Positions 17,667-26,747 of a DNA stretch of 64,000 nt are shown piece after piece; the first letter of the stretch is position 1; each line of letters begins with the position of its first letter. The notes under the pieces are model-generated. The model did not search any database. It was not told where the DNA came from and saw nothing but the letters and a program-made list of their open reading frames with translations. A program made the position numbers and the translations under genes. The DNA comes from DASRDB01 sp035652815 (GTDB lineage Bacteria; Chloroflexota; Ktedonobacteria; Ktedonobacterales; Ktedonobacteraceae), in the NCBI GenBank assembly GCA_035652815.1, contig DASRDB010000019.1, forward strand, positions 558,001 to 622,000, written 5' to 3'.

Positions 17667-18944
17667 ATGGATGGATGTATGCAACAACCAATCGACCACA
17701 TTCTCAACCTGCACTGTGTCCTCTGCGGAGCCATCTACGACCCCGCCGAAGTCACCTACACCTGTCCGGTCTGCGGCCCATTGGGCGTCCTCGAAGTCCA
17801 CTACGACTACGAGCGTATCTCCCAGCGTCTCAACCGTGCCACTCTACAAGCCAATACCGATCCAACCATATGGCGCTACCGTGCATTACTTCCGATTTCG
17901 TATAGCCATGAGGAAATGCCTTCGTTATCTATTGGAGGAACGCCGCTCTATCCCGTGCAACGCCTGCGCGCTCATCTCGGCATGCCGGATTTGTGGCTCA
18001 AGGACGATACGCGCAACCCCAGCGCCTCGCTCAAAGACCGCGCCAGCATCATCGCTGTAATCCGAGCCGAGGGGAGAACCGTTGCCTGCGCCTCCACAGG
18101 CAACGCTGCTTCATCGCTGGCGGTACAGGCGGCGGCAATGGGCCTTTCCTGCTATATCTTTGTCCCGTATAACGCGCCACGTGCCAAGATCGTGCAATTG
18201 CTGATGTGCGGCGCGACCGTTTTCGCCGTGCAGGGCAGTTACGATGACGCCTTCGATCTCTGTATCAAAGCCTGCGACATCTTCGGCTGGTATAATCGCA
18301 ACACAGGCTACAACCCCTATCTTGTCGAGGGCAAGAAGACCGCCGGGCTTGAAATCGCTGAGCAACTACACTGGCAGGTTCCCGATACTGTCATCGTTCC
18401 GACAGGCGACGGTTGCATCATCAGTGGCGTCTATCGCGGCTTCCAGGATTTCTATCGCCTCGGCATGATCGACCGCGTGCCCCGTATGATCGCCATTCAA
18501 GCCGAAGGTTCACCCGCCCTCGTTCGCGCCCTGGAAGGTGATGGCATTGTTCGCCCCTTTCCAGCGCAAACCGTTGCCGATGGCATCTCCGTCGGCCTCC
18601 CTCGCAATGGCGCAATGGCCGTCAAACACATTCGTGCCAGCAACGGCTTCGGCACCACCGTCTCCGACGAAGAAATTCTCTTCGCCGAAAAAGAACTCGC
18701 CCGTCTAACAGGCATCTTCGCCGAACCATCCGGCGCTGCTTCCTATGCTGGCCTGTTGCGCCTGCTAGCAGAAGGCAAAATCTCGCGAGACGAAAAAGTC
18801 GTCCTGCTCGTTACAGGTAGCGGCCTCAAGAGCATCGACGCCGTAGCTGATGCCGCCGGAAGCGTTATCCCCATTGCAAAAGGCAACAAGGGGATGAAAA
18901 TGGTGAATCAGGTCGTGGAAACAGGAGGAGGTGGAAGCGCATAA
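17667..18944 (+). CDS. threonine synthase-like PLP enzyme with N-terminal zinc-ribbon-like motif
   Basis: A 425-residue fold-type II PLP enzyme. The N-terminus has two CxxC pairs (HCVLCGA and YTCPVCGP), as in many archaeal/bacterial ThrC proteins. The PLP lysine is in NPSASLKDRA, and the loops CASTGNAASS and VPTGDGCIISG follow. Threonine synthase or a YgeX-like ammonia-lyase (same fold, about 400 residues) are both possible; the cluster context favours an amino acid made from purine breakdown. ATG 17667 is the longest start, and ATG 17679 behind GGATGGAT is an alternative. Its stop overlaps the next start (TAATG). Confidence 0.8.
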   Translation: MDGCMQQPIDHILNLHCVLCGAIYDPAEVTYTCPVCGPLGVLEVHYDYERISQRLNRATLQANTDPTIWRYRALLPISYSHEEMPSLSIGGTPLYPVQRLRAHLGMPDLWLKDDTRNPSASLKDRASIIAVIRAEGRTVACASTGNAASSLAVQAAAMGLSCYIFVPYNAPRAKIVQLLMCGATVFAVQGSYDDAFDLCIKACDIFGWYNRNTGYNPYLVEGKKTAGLEIAEQLHWQVPDTVIVPTGDGCIISGVYRGFQDFYRLGMIDRVPRMIAIQAEGSPALVRALEGDGIVRPFPAQTVADGISVGLPRNGAMAVKHIRASNGFGTTVSDEEILFAEKELARLTGIFAEPSGAASYAGLLRLLAEGKISRDEKVVLLVTGSGLKSIDAVADAAGSVIPIAKGNKGMKMVNQVVETGGGGSA

Positions 18945-19747
18945 TGTCGAACGTAGAAAAACACTATGATAGCGATCCAGAGCTTGAATGGAATCGCTTA
19001 GGCAAGAAGAATCCTATTGAGTACGCGATTACCATGCTGGCGCTGCAAGAATATCTGCCTGCTCCTCCCCTGACTATCTTAGATGTAGGCGGCGGTCCAG
19101 GAAGGTATGCTATTGCCCTCACGCAACAAGGGTATAGTGTTACCCTGTTAGACCTCTCCCGGGGAAATCTTCAGCTTGCCAGGAAAAGAGCCAGCGAGTT
19201 AGAAGTCGAACTGGCAGGCTATATTCACGGCAACGCTCTTGACCTTTCCCATTTCGCGGACGAAAGCTTTGATGCCGTCCTGCTTATGGGGCCGCTCTAT
19301 CACTTATTAGAGCTAGAGGAGCGCATCCAGGCCATTCAAGAGGCAAAGCGCGTTCTGAAACATGCTGGAACGCTCTTTGTCGCATTTATTACCCGCTCAT
19401 CCTACATTCGCTTTTCCGTCATGTCCCAACCCTGGTGCATTCGCGATGAACGAGAGGATTTTATGCGCGTTGTCGCTACAGGCAAATACCAACCCGCGCC
19501 CGGTCAGGGTTTCACCGATGCCTATTTCGCGCATCACCACGAAATCCGCCCTTTCATGGAGCAATGCGGCCTGCAAACGCTCGACCTGATTGCCTGCGAA
19601 GGCTTCGTCAGCATGATTGACGACAAACTCAACGAACAACCCCCAGAAATCTGGGAAGCCTGGGTTAATCTGAACTATGCATGGAGCAAAGACCCCGCTA
19701 CACATGGCACAACCGAACACTTGCTTTATGTGGGCCGCAAACCTTGA
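18944..19747 (+). CDS. class I SAM-dependent methyltransferase
   Basis: A 267-residue Rossmann methyltransferase. Motif I is ILDVGGGPGRYAI (about 43-55), motif II is VTLLDLSRGNL, and AVLLMGPLYHLLELEER is the typical motif IV/V region. The start codon overlaps the stop of the PLP gene (TAATG), so it is translationally coupled. It has no counterpart in the enterobacterial purine cluster and its substrate is unknown. Confidence 0.8.
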   Translation: MSNVEKHYDSDPELEWNRLGKKNPIEYAITMLALQEYLPAPPLTILDVGGGPGRYAIALTQQGYSVTLLDLSRGNLQLARKRASELEVELAGYIHGNALDLSHFADESFDAVLLMGPLYHLLELEERIQAIQEAKRVLKHAGTLFVAFITRSSYIRFSVMSQPWCIRDEREDFMRVVATGKYQPAPGQGFTDAYFAHHHEIRPFMEQCGLQTLDLIACEGFVSMIDDKLNEQPPEIWEAWVNLNYAWSKDPATHGTTEHLLYVGRKP

Positions 19748-19812
19748 TACGTAAGGGGCAATATTGTGCCTGACCATGAATCAAACTTGATACACAGAAA
19801 GGAGCCGCCACA

Positions 19813-21183
19813 ATGCCAGATATCCTGATAGGCAACGGCACCGTTGTCACACTGGGAGAGCAAAACCGCTTGCTCGAAAATGGAGCCGTGCTGGTGCGAG
19901 ACGACCGCATCGCCGCTATCGACAGCGATACCACGCTGCGCCAGCAATATCCCGAAGCCGAATATGTTGATGCCAACAGTGGCCTGATAATGCCTGGATT
20001 TCTCTGTACGCACACCCATTTCTATGGCGCGTTTGCGCGTGGCATGGCTATCCCTGGCGAACCGCCGCGCAACTTCCCCGAAATCCTGGAACGGCTCTGG
20101 TGGCGGCTCGATAAGCTGCTTACCCTCGAAGATACACGAGCAAGCGCCGACATGTTCATGGTCGATGCCATTCGCAACGGCGTTACCACGGTCGTAGACC
20201 ATCACGCCAGCCCAAACGCCATTGATGGCAGCCTCGACGTAATTGCCGACTCCGTACAACAGGCCGGTATCCGCGCCTGCCTTGCTTATGAAGTCTCCGA
20301 CCGCGATGGCAACGACGTTATTCTAGGCGGCATTCGCGAAAACGAACGCTTCATTCGCTCCCTGCGAGGGGGACGCGAGCATCAGGCGCAAGTGGGGTTA
20401 ATCGCCGCCAGCTACGGCCTGCATGCCTCTTTCACACTCAGTCCACAGACGTTGGAACGCTGCGCAGCAGGCGGCGCTGAACTTGGCGTTGGCTTCCATA
20501 TCCATGTTGCCGAGGACGTTTCCGACGAAAGCGACAGCGTCACCCGCTATCACAAGCGCGTCGTAGAACGCCTGGAAGCCGACAACATCCTCGGCCCCCG
20601 CAGCATCGCCGCCCATTGCGTACACGTCAACAGTGGCGAAATCAGCCGCCTTGCAGAGACGCGCACCAACAGCGTCCATAATGCCCGTTCGAACATGAAC
20701 AACGCAGTAGGACGCGCTCCCGTCGAAGAAATGCTTGGCGCGGGAGTCAGCGTCGGTCTAGGCAACGATGGCTTCAGCATGAACATGATGCAGGAGATGA
20801 AGGCCGCTTATCTTTTGCACAAACTTGCCCTCGCCGACCCACGTGTCATGCCGGGCGATCTCGTCCTTAACATGGCCTTCCAACGCAACGCCCGCATTAT
20901 CGATGCCGTATTTCGCCCATTCTGCCCGGACTTTCCCGCCGTTGGTGAATTGAGCATTGGAGCCGCCGCCGATATCGTCCTGCTCGACTACCTGCCGCCC
21001 ACACCGATGAGCGCCGGAAACTTCCCCTGGCACCTCATCTTCGGCATGGACGGGCAGCACGTCAACTCGACAATGGTTGCCGGGCGCTGGCTCATGCGCA
21101 ACCGCGAACTACTTACCGTCGATGAACCCCGTATTCACGCCCGCACTCGCGAATTATCGCAAGCCTTATGGAACCGGATGTAA
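19813..21183 (+). CDS. ssnA: SsnA-like amidohydrolase
   Basis: A 456-residue amidohydrolase of the TrzA/chlorohydrolase branch. The metal motif FLCTHTHFYG (H67, H69), the HIHVAED histidines, AAHCVH and LGNDGFSMNMM are in the right order. The protein is close in length and pattern to E. coli SsnA (about 440 residues), which lies beside ygfK in that species. It probably deaminates or opens a purine-derived ring. AAAGGAG at 19799-19805 precedes the ATG. The gene after it (YgfK) also matches that order, which supports the assignment. Confidence 0.85.
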   Translation: MPDILIGNGTVVTLGEQNRLLENGAVLVRDDRIAAIDSDTTLRQQYPEAEYVDANSGLIMPGFLCTHTHFYGAFARGMAIPGEPPRNFPEILERLWWRLDKLLTLEDTRASADMFMVDAIRNGVTTVVDHHASPNAIDGSLDVIADSVQQAGIRACLAYEVSDRDGNDVILGGIRENERFIRSLRGGREHQAQVGLIAASYGLHASFTLSPQTLERCAAGGAELGVGFHIHVAEDVSDESDSVTRYHKRVVERLEADNILGPRSIAAHCVHVNSGEISRLAETRTNSVHNARSNMNNAVGRAPVEEMLGAGVSVGLGNDGFSMNMMQEMKAAYLLHKLALADPRVMPGDLVLNMAFQRNARIIDAVFRPFCPDFPAVGELSIGAAADIVLLDYLPPTPMSAGNFPWHLIFGMDGQHVNSTMVAGRWLMRNRELLTVDEPRIHARTRELSQALWNRM

Positions 21184-21194
21184 AGGAGGTCGCC

Positions 21195-23216
21195 ATGCCA
21201 GACCTGGTTGGTTTGCCGCTATCCACGCTGCTGAAACGCGCCTATTACGAACCGAAACGGCAGCAAACGCTCTTCGACATGTCCTTGAAGGACGTCTTTC
21301 GTGGCTCTCCCTATATGGATACCACCGCGCACTTTCACGGGCTGCCAGCAGGAACGCCGCTTGGCCCCGCCGCCGGGCCGCAGGATCAGCTAGCTCAGAA
21401 CATTATCCTGGCCTGGCTTGGTGGATCGCGCATCATCGAACTGAAAACCGTCCAGATTCTCGACGAACTGGTCATCAATCGTCCCTGCATCGATGCCACC
21501 AACATCGGCTTCAACATCGAATGGTCGCAGGAACTCAAGCTGCACGAGACGCTTCAAGAATACGTCAACGCCTCCATGATGATCGACATTCTGCGCGAAG
21601 AGAACGTCCTCGGTATACCCGATTTCGTTAATTTGCCGCCCGATTTCTACGCCACCATCTTCGATCTGAGTGTCGGTTATGACCTCAAAGGCATCGAGAG
21701 CGAACCCGTGACCAGCTTCATCCGCCAGATGAAAGATGCCACCGCGCTTGTTGACGCCCTTCGCTCGCAGATTCCCGACGAATACGCCAAATATCGCGAC
21801 TATCCATTCCGCACCGATCTCGTCAAGACCGCCACGCTCTCGACCTTTCACGGTTGCCCAAAAGATGAGATCGAGCGCATCTGTCGCTACCTGCTCTCGG
21901 AAATGGGCCTGCATACCATCATCAAGCTGAATCCAGTACAGATCGGCAAAGAAAAGCTTGAAAATATCCTCTATGACCGTCTCGGTTACACCCATCTCAA
22001 GGTCAATCAGAAAGCCTATGATACTGGCCTCAGCCTGCAAGAAGCTCTCGATATCGTTCAGCGCCTTGAGCCACTGGCGAAGCAGCAAAACCTCGATATC
22101 GGCGTCAAATTCAGCAACACGCTTGAGGTCTACAACACGCTTGGTCGCCTGCCTGATGAAGTGATGTATCTCTCCGGCCAGCCTTTGCATGTCATCGCTG
22201 TTGCCCTGCTTGCCGAATGGCGAGCGGTCGCCGGAACGCGCTATCCTATCTCCTTCGCCGCAGGCATTGACCGCCGTAACTTCCCTAATGCCGTCGCGAT
22301 GGGTCTTACACCTATTACTGTCTGCACTGACTTGTTGCGCCCCAAAGGCTACGCTCGCCAGGAAGGTTACTTCAAAGACCTGGAAACCGCCATGCGTAAA
22401 GTGAGTGCAACCAACCTTAACGACTATATCCTGAAGGCTCGCGGCCAGGGAGAACTCGTCGATAACGACCTTGATCAGGCCATCCTGCGTAACACTGCCA
22501 TCATCGCGGAGGAGACCCTGAACGACCCGCGCTATAGCTGGGCGCAGAACAGCAAGGAGCCGCGCAAGATCAACAGTCATCTCTTCGTCTTTGACTGCAT
22601 CTCCTGCGATAAATGCGTCCCTGTCTGCCCCAACGATGCCAACTTCATCTACGAAGTCGAGCCTGACCGCTTCCAGTACCGCGACTATCGCCTGACACGC
22701 GGTCGGTTGCTCCCCGATGAAGTCCAGACGTTCTATATCGAGCAATCGCACCAGCTTGCCAACTTCGCCGACTTCTGTAACGAATGCGGCAACTGCGACA
22801 CCTTCTGCCCGGAATACGGCGGCCCGTTCATCGAAAAACCCGCCTTCTTTGCCACGCGAGCTTCCTATGAAGGCCGCCCCAAACACGACGGCTTCTACAT
22901 CGAACGCGCAAACGGCAGCGAGCGTATTACCGGACGCATCCAGGGTCGCGAATACCGACTCGAAATGCGCCGCGCCGAAGACAAAGCCATCTACAGCGAC
23001 GGCACAGTCGAACTCACCCTACAACCATCCAGCGGCAAACTGCTTGAATGGAAAGCCTTAGAACCCGCGCTGGCCCAACTCGACCCGGCCCGCGAACCAT
23101 TCACGCACACGCCCGACCACGTCGTCTCCATGCGCAATTACTACCGCCTGGAAGCCCTCCTACGCGGCATCCTAAACACAACCAGGGTTCACTACGTGAA
23201 CACCCCGTTTCTGTAG
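21195..23216 (+). CDS. ygfK: YgfK-like iron-sulfur oxidoreductase, short form
   Basis: A 673-residue protein. The first ~450 residues resemble a dihydroorotate-dehydrogenase-like barrel (HGCPKDEIERICRYL, IKLNPVQIGKE, VKFSNTLEV). Two 4Fe-4S motifs follow: CISCDKCVPVCPND (about 468) and CNECGNCDTFCPEYGG (about 528), then a ~110-residue beta tail. E. coli YgfK is about 1030 residues and carries an additional GltD-like FAD/NAD domain that is not seen here, so electrons probably come from a separate partner. The frame extends back to 21168 inside ssnA, but ATG 21195 behind AAAGGAGG is preferred. Its likely role is a reductive step on a purine-derived ring. Confidence 0.8.
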   Translation: MPDLVGLPLSTLLKRAYYEPKRQQTLFDMSLKDVFRGSPYMDTTAHFHGLPAGTPLGPAAGPQDQLAQNIILAWLGGSRIIELKTVQILDELVINRPCIDATNIGFNIEWSQELKLHETLQEYVNASMMIDILREENVLGIPDFVNLPPDFYATIFDLSVGYDLKGIESEPVTSFIRQMKDATALVDALRSQIPDEYAKYRDYPFRTDLVKTATLSTFHGCPKDEIERICRYLLSEMGLHTIIKLNPVQIGKEKLENILYDRLGYTHLKVNQKAYDTGLSLQEALDIVQRLEPLAKQQNLDIGVKFSNTLEVYNTLGRLPDEVMYLSGQPLHVIAVALLAEWRAVAGTRYPISFAAGIDRRNFPNAVAMGLTPITVCTDLLRPKGYARQEGYFKDLETAMRKVSATNLNDYILKARGQGELVDNDLDQAILRNTAIIAEETLNDPRYSWAQNSKEPRKINSHLFVFDCISCDKCVPVCPNDANFIYEVEPDRFQYRDYRLTRGRLLPDEVQTFYIEQSHQLANFADFCNECGNCDTFCPEYGGPFIEKPAFFATRASYEGRPKHDGFYIERANGSERITGRIQGREYRLEMRRAEDKAIYSDGTVELTLQPSSGKLLEWKALEPALAQLDPAREPFTHTPDHVVSMRNYYRLEALLRGILNTTRVHYVNTPFL

Positions 23217-23299
23217 GGACAGGAGGTGGTGTGGTGGGGATGTGGGGGCCTGGTGCCTGTCCGGGGTGGTGTTGGGGGCCGTCCGGGTTGTTGCACCGG
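23217..23299. other. G-rich spacer with internal direct repeats
   Basis: Directly after the ygfK stop, the plus strand is strikingly rich in G, with runs such as GGTGGTGTGGTGGGGATG and several GGGGG. A motif GGGGGCC followed by GTCCGGG occurs at 23244-23265 and again at 23274-23287. The strand could form a G-quadruplex in RNA or DNA. It splits the cluster between ygfK and ygeY, a 145-bp gap that otherwise holds only an AT-rich stretch and a ribosome site. Confidence 0.5.
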
Positions 23300-23361
23300 G
23301 TCAAAAACCAATTAAATATCTCATCTATATATAAAAACCAAAATGGGAGAGGAGAAAACAA

Positions 23362-24567
23362 ATGAACATCCGTGAAGCGCAAGCCGCCATTCACGAAGAA
23401 CTGGCGCAGCATCATGACACCATGATCCAGTTCTTGCGCGAACTCATCGCCATTCCCAGCTACGACAGCCAGATTGGCCCCGTAGGAGATGCCGTTGGCG
23501 CGCGCATGGCTGATCTTGGCTTCGACGAGGTGCGCCGCGACACAATGGGCAACATTCTGGGTCGCATCGGCAACGGCCCGCGCACCCTGCTCTATGACAG
23601 CCATATCGATACCGTCGGTGTCGCCGATCCTTCGCAATGGCAATGGGACCCCTTCCAGGGCAAGTACGAGAACGGCATTATTTACGGCCTCGGCGCGGGC
23701 GACGAAAAATGTTCCACTCCGCCCATGATCTACGCCCTTGCCACGCTCAAAAAGCTTGGCCTGGCGAAAGACTGGACGCTCTATTATTTCGGCAATATGG
23801 AAGAGTGGTGTGACGGCATCTCCGGCAACGCCCTTGTCGAACACGAAGGCATTCGCCCTGACTACGTGGTCGTTGGCGAATCGACCAACATGGAAATTTA
23901 TCGCGGCCATCGCGGGCGCACCGAGATCAGCGTTACCTTCAAAGGTCGCAGTTGCCACGCCAGTGCCCCCGAACGTGGCGACAACGCCATGTATAAAGCC
24001 ATCCCTTTCATCCAGGGTATCGAACGCCTGCACGAAGAACTCAAATCGCGCCCCGATCCTTTCCTGGGTCCTGGCTCTATCACCGTTACCAGCGTCAGCA
24101 CACATAGCGTCTCGCTCAACGCCGTACCCGACGAATGCACCATCTATCTCGACCGTCGCATGCATCCAGCCGAGACCCGCGAAGTCGTGCTGAACGAACT
24201 GTGCGCTCTACCCAAGGCCGAGCAGGCGGAAATCGTCATCCCCATGTACGAAGTTCCCAGTTACACCGGCTTTGTCTTCCCCGTAGAAAAGGTCTTCCCA
24301 GCATGGTCGCTGGCCGAAGATCATCCCTACGTGCAGGCAGGCAAAACCACCTTTGAAGCCTGCTACGGTCGCTCTGCCAAAACTGGCAAGTGGGTTTTCT
24401 CCACCAACGCCACCTACTGGATGGGCAAAGCAGGCATCCCCTCCATCGGCTTCGGCCCCGGTGAAGAACACTGGGCGCACACTGCCCTCGACCAGGTTCC
24501 CGCCGAAGAGGTTGTCCAGTGTGCTGATTTCTATGCGCTCCTGCCCTTAATTCTGGAGGCCAGATGA
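23362..24567 (+). CDS. ygeY: YgeY-like M20 family metallohydrolase
   Basis: A 401-residue M20 peptidase/deacylase family enzyme. The first metal motif DSHIDTVGV has H81 and D83, GAGDEKCS supplies the bridging Asp (D114), and FGNMEEWCDG has the catalytic and metal Glu pair (E147/E148). The dimerisation domain lies in the middle (GRTEISVTFKGRSCHAS). YgeY sits beside YgeW and YgfK in E. coli. Members hydrolyse N-carbamoyl, N-acyl or peptide bonds, so cleavage of a carbamoylated purine fragment is likely. GGAGAGGAG upstream supports ATG 23362. The stop overlaps the carbamate kinase start by 4 bp. Confidence 0.86.
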   Translation: MNIREAQAAIHEELAQHHDTMIQFLRELIAIPSYDSQIGPVGDAVGARMADLGFDEVRRDTMGNILGRIGNGPRTLLYDSHIDTVGVADPSQWQWDPFQGKYENGIIYGLGAGDEKCSTPPMIYALATLKKLGLAKDWTLYYFGNMEEWCDGISGNALVEHEGIRPDYVVVGESTNMEIYRGHRGRTEISVTFKGRSCHASAPERGDNAMYKAIPFIQGIERLHEELKSRPDPFLGPGSITVTSVSTHSVSLNAVPDECTIYLDRRMHPAETREVVLNELCALPKAEQAEIVIPMYEVPSYTGFVFPVEKVFPAWSLAEDHPYVQAGKTTFEACYGRSAKTGKWVFSTNATYWMGKAGIPSIGFGPGEEHWAHTALDQVPAEEVVQCADFYALLPLILEAR

Positions 24568-25511
24568 GTAAATTAGCCGTAGTTGCCATTGGCGGCAACT
24601 CTTTAATCAAAGACGAGGCACATAAAACCGTACCCGACCAGTTCAATGCTGTCCGTGAAACTGCCATTCATATAGCTGAAATGATCGAGCAGGGCTGGAA
24701 CGTCGTCGTCACGCATGGCAACGGCCCACAGGTTGGCTTTATCCTCCTGCGCTCCGAACTCTCGCGTGGCGTCCTGCATTCCGTACCTCTGGATTCCTGT
24801 GGAGCGGATACCCAGGGCGCAATCGGCTACATGATTCAGCAAGCCCTGCATAACGAATTCCAACGCCGCAATATTTCGCGACAATGTGTCACGGTCGTAA
24901 CGCAGACCCTTGTAGACCGCAACGACCCGGCTATGCACAATCCCAGCAAGCCCATTGGCTCCTTCTATAAAGAGGAGGAAGCCCGTACCCACATGGAAAA
25001 AGAGGGCTGGGCAATGGTAGAAGACGCCGGGCGTGGCTGGCGGCGCGTCGTTCCCTCGCCTCTACCCAAAGAGATCATTGAACGCCCTGCGGTAGAGACC
25101 CTGATACAAAACGGCTTCATCGTCGTAGCCGTTGGTGGCGGCGGCATCCCCGTCGTGCAGGACGATTCCAGCAATCTTCACGGTGTTGAGGCCGTCATCG
25201 ACAAAGACCTCGCCTCCAGCCTGCTTGCCACGGAATTGAATGCTGACCTCTTGTTGATCTCAACCGCCGTCGAAAAGGTTGCACTTAACTTCCACAAACC
25301 CGACCAGTGTGACCTTGACCGCATCACGCTCAGCGAGGCCAGACAATACTATCAAGAGGGCCACTTTGCCAAAGGCAGCATGGAACCAAAAATCCAGGCC
25401 GTCATCAACTATCTCGAACGAGGCGGCAAAGCGGCCCTCATCACCATGCCAGAGACCATCGCTGGAGCTCTGGCAGGTCAAACCGGCACCTGGATTCTTC
25501 CAGACGAATAG
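24564..25511 (+). CDS. arcC: carbamate kinase
   Basis: A 315-residue amino-acid-kinase-fold enzyme. It has the N-terminal VVAIGGNSLI, VTHGNGPQVG, VAVGGGGIPVV and the ATP-site region STAVEKVALNF, with the family's usual length (about 310). It transfers phosphate from carbamoyl phosphate to ADP, giving ATP, CO2 and ammonia. With YgeW making carbamoyl phosphate, it would give an energy-yielding end to purine breakdown, equivalent to YqeA in E. coli. The start overlaps ygeY (ATGA). Confidence 0.93.
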   Translation: MSKLAVVAIGGNSLIKDEAHKTVPDQFNAVRETAIHIAEMIEQGWNVVVTHGNGPQVGFILLRSELSRGVLHSVPLDSCGADTQGAIGYMIQQALHNEFQRRNISRQCVTVVTQTLVDRNDPAMHNPSKPIGSFYKEEEARTHMEKEGWAMVEDAGRGWRRVVPSPLPKEIIERPAVETLIQNGFIVVAVGGGGIPVVQDDSSNLHGVEAVIDKDLASSLLATELNADLLLISTAVEKVALNFHKPDQCDLDRITLSEARQYYQEGHFAKGSMEPKIQAVINYLERGGKAALITMPETIAGALAGQTGTWILPDE

Positions 25512-25523
25512 AAAGGAACCACA

Positions 25524-26507
25524 ATGAAAACAAATCTACGTGGGAGAGACTTTATCGGCACGCAGGAATGGACAAAAGAGGAGCTTGAAACTGTCCTGCA
25601 ACTCGCCTTCGACCTCAAAATGAAGTGGGGCCTCGACCTTCCCACGCGCCTGCTCGAAGACAAAACGCTCTTCATGCTCTTCTTTTTCTCTTCAACCCGC
25701 ACGCGCAACTCCTTCGAGGCTGGCATGACCCGCCTGGGTGGTCACGCCATCTTCCTCGAACCGGATAAAATGCAGATCTCGCACGGCGACACACCCAAAG
25801 AGATCGGGCGCATCCTCTCGTCCTATGGACACGGCATCGCCATCCGCCACTGTGATTGGGGAGATGGCAACAAATATATCCGCGAAGTCGCCGAATATGC
25901 CCGCGTTCCCGTTATCAATATGCAGTGTGATATCTACCATCCCTGCCAGGCTATGGCCGACCTCATGACCGTTGTGGAAAAGAAAGGCGACCTGCGCGGA
26001 AAGAAAGTGGTCATGTCCTGGGCCTACGCTAAATCCTACACCAAACCGCTTTCGCTGCCTCAATCCGTCATCGAACTTTTCACCCAGTTCGGCGCGGATG
26101 TCGTCCTGGCGCATCCACCCGAGTTTGAACTAATGCCTGAAATTCTAGATAACGCGACCGAAAACGCCCGCAAAACTGGCGGCAGCTTCAAAATTCTGCA
26201 CGACATGGACGAAGCCTTCGCGGGAGCCGATGTAGTCTATCCTAAGAGTTGGGGGCCACTGGTTGCCGTCAAAGACCCGTCACAACTGACGGAAACCATT
26301 CGCCGCTACGAAAGCTGGATCTGTGACGAGCGCCGCATGTCCCTCGCCAAAGAGGACGCCATCTACATGCACTGCCTACCCGCCGATCGCGGCGTCGAAG
26401 TGACTGATGCCGTAATCGATGGCCCCCAATCAGTCGTCTACGACCAGGCCGAGAACCGTATGCACGTCCAGAACGCCATCATGGCTCTTACAATGGGTGG
26501 GCGTTAA
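25524..26507 (+). CDS. ygeW: YgeW-like knotted carbamoyltransferase
   Basis: A 327-residue aspartate/ornithine carbamoyltransferase-fold protein. The carbamoyl phosphate motif is FSSTRTRNSFE (about 55-65), IYHPCQAMADL contains the HPxQ motif and MHCLPADRG the HCLP motif. The second domain has KVVMSWAYAKSYTKP, in the place where ornithine transcarbamylases differ, as in the YgeW group. In the presumed pathway it would phosphorolyse a carbamoylated compound to give carbamoyl phosphate. AAAGGAACC precedes ATG 25524. It is the last gene of the cluster, followed by a terminator. Confidence 0.88.
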   Translation: MKTNLRGRDFIGTQEWTKEELETVLQLAFDLKMKWGLDLPTRLLEDKTLFMLFFFSSTRTRNSFEAGMTRLGGHAIFLEPDKMQISHGDTPKEIGRILSSYGHGIAIRHCDWGDGNKYIREVAEYARVPVINMQCDIYHPCQAMADLMTVVEKKGDLRGKKVVMSWAYAKSYTKPLSLPQSVIELFTQFGADVVLAHPPEFELMPEILDNATENARKTGGSFKILHDMDEAFAGADVVYPKSWGPLVAVKDPSQLTETIRRYESWICDERRMSLAKEDAIYMHCLPADRGVEVTDAVIDGPQSVVYDQAENRMHVQNAIMALTMGGR

Positions 26508-26526
26508 GCATTACACTTGAAAAGCC

Positions 26527-26575
26527 AGCAGGTTTTCGCGTAAAGGATGTTTGCAGCGAAAACTTGCTGCTTTTT
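26527..26575 (+). terminator. terminator of the purine cluster
   Basis: AGCAGGTTTTCGC (26527-26539) pairs with GCGAAAACTTGCT (26556-26568) with one G-U pair, followed by GC and TTTTT (26571-26575), about 20 nt after the ygeW stop. Confidence 0.75.
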
Positions 26576-26610
26576 ATCATGATTTTTGAGAAAGGTGATC
26601 TATCTACGTC

Positions 26611-26697
26611 TGTCATCCTGAGCGCAGCGAAGGATCTCCGTTGCCCAGCCGAATCGTAAGCCCGGCCAGGAGATTCTTCGCTGCGCTCAGGATGACA
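26611..26697. repeat. REP-like hairpin, copy 2
   Basis: The arms at 26611-26639 and 26669-26697 are 29 bp with one mismatch around a 29-nt centre. The arms are the same sequence as copy 1 at 8427-8514 but the centres are unrelated. It lies between the cluster terminator and the pseudogene, so it marks the end of the purine cluster. The two copies flank that cluster. Confidence 0.85.
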
Positions 26698-26747
26698 TGG
26701 GGCAAGAATCGGCCATTATTTCATCCGATGAAGGCTCACGGTGAGAT

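Noticed and set aside
21390..22886. Large 498-residue ORF on the minus strand
   Set aside because: It is the antisense of ygfK, which has clear motifs and ribosome site. The other long antisense ORFs (1387-2220, 23101-24165, 29958-31037) are likewise shadows of real genes.
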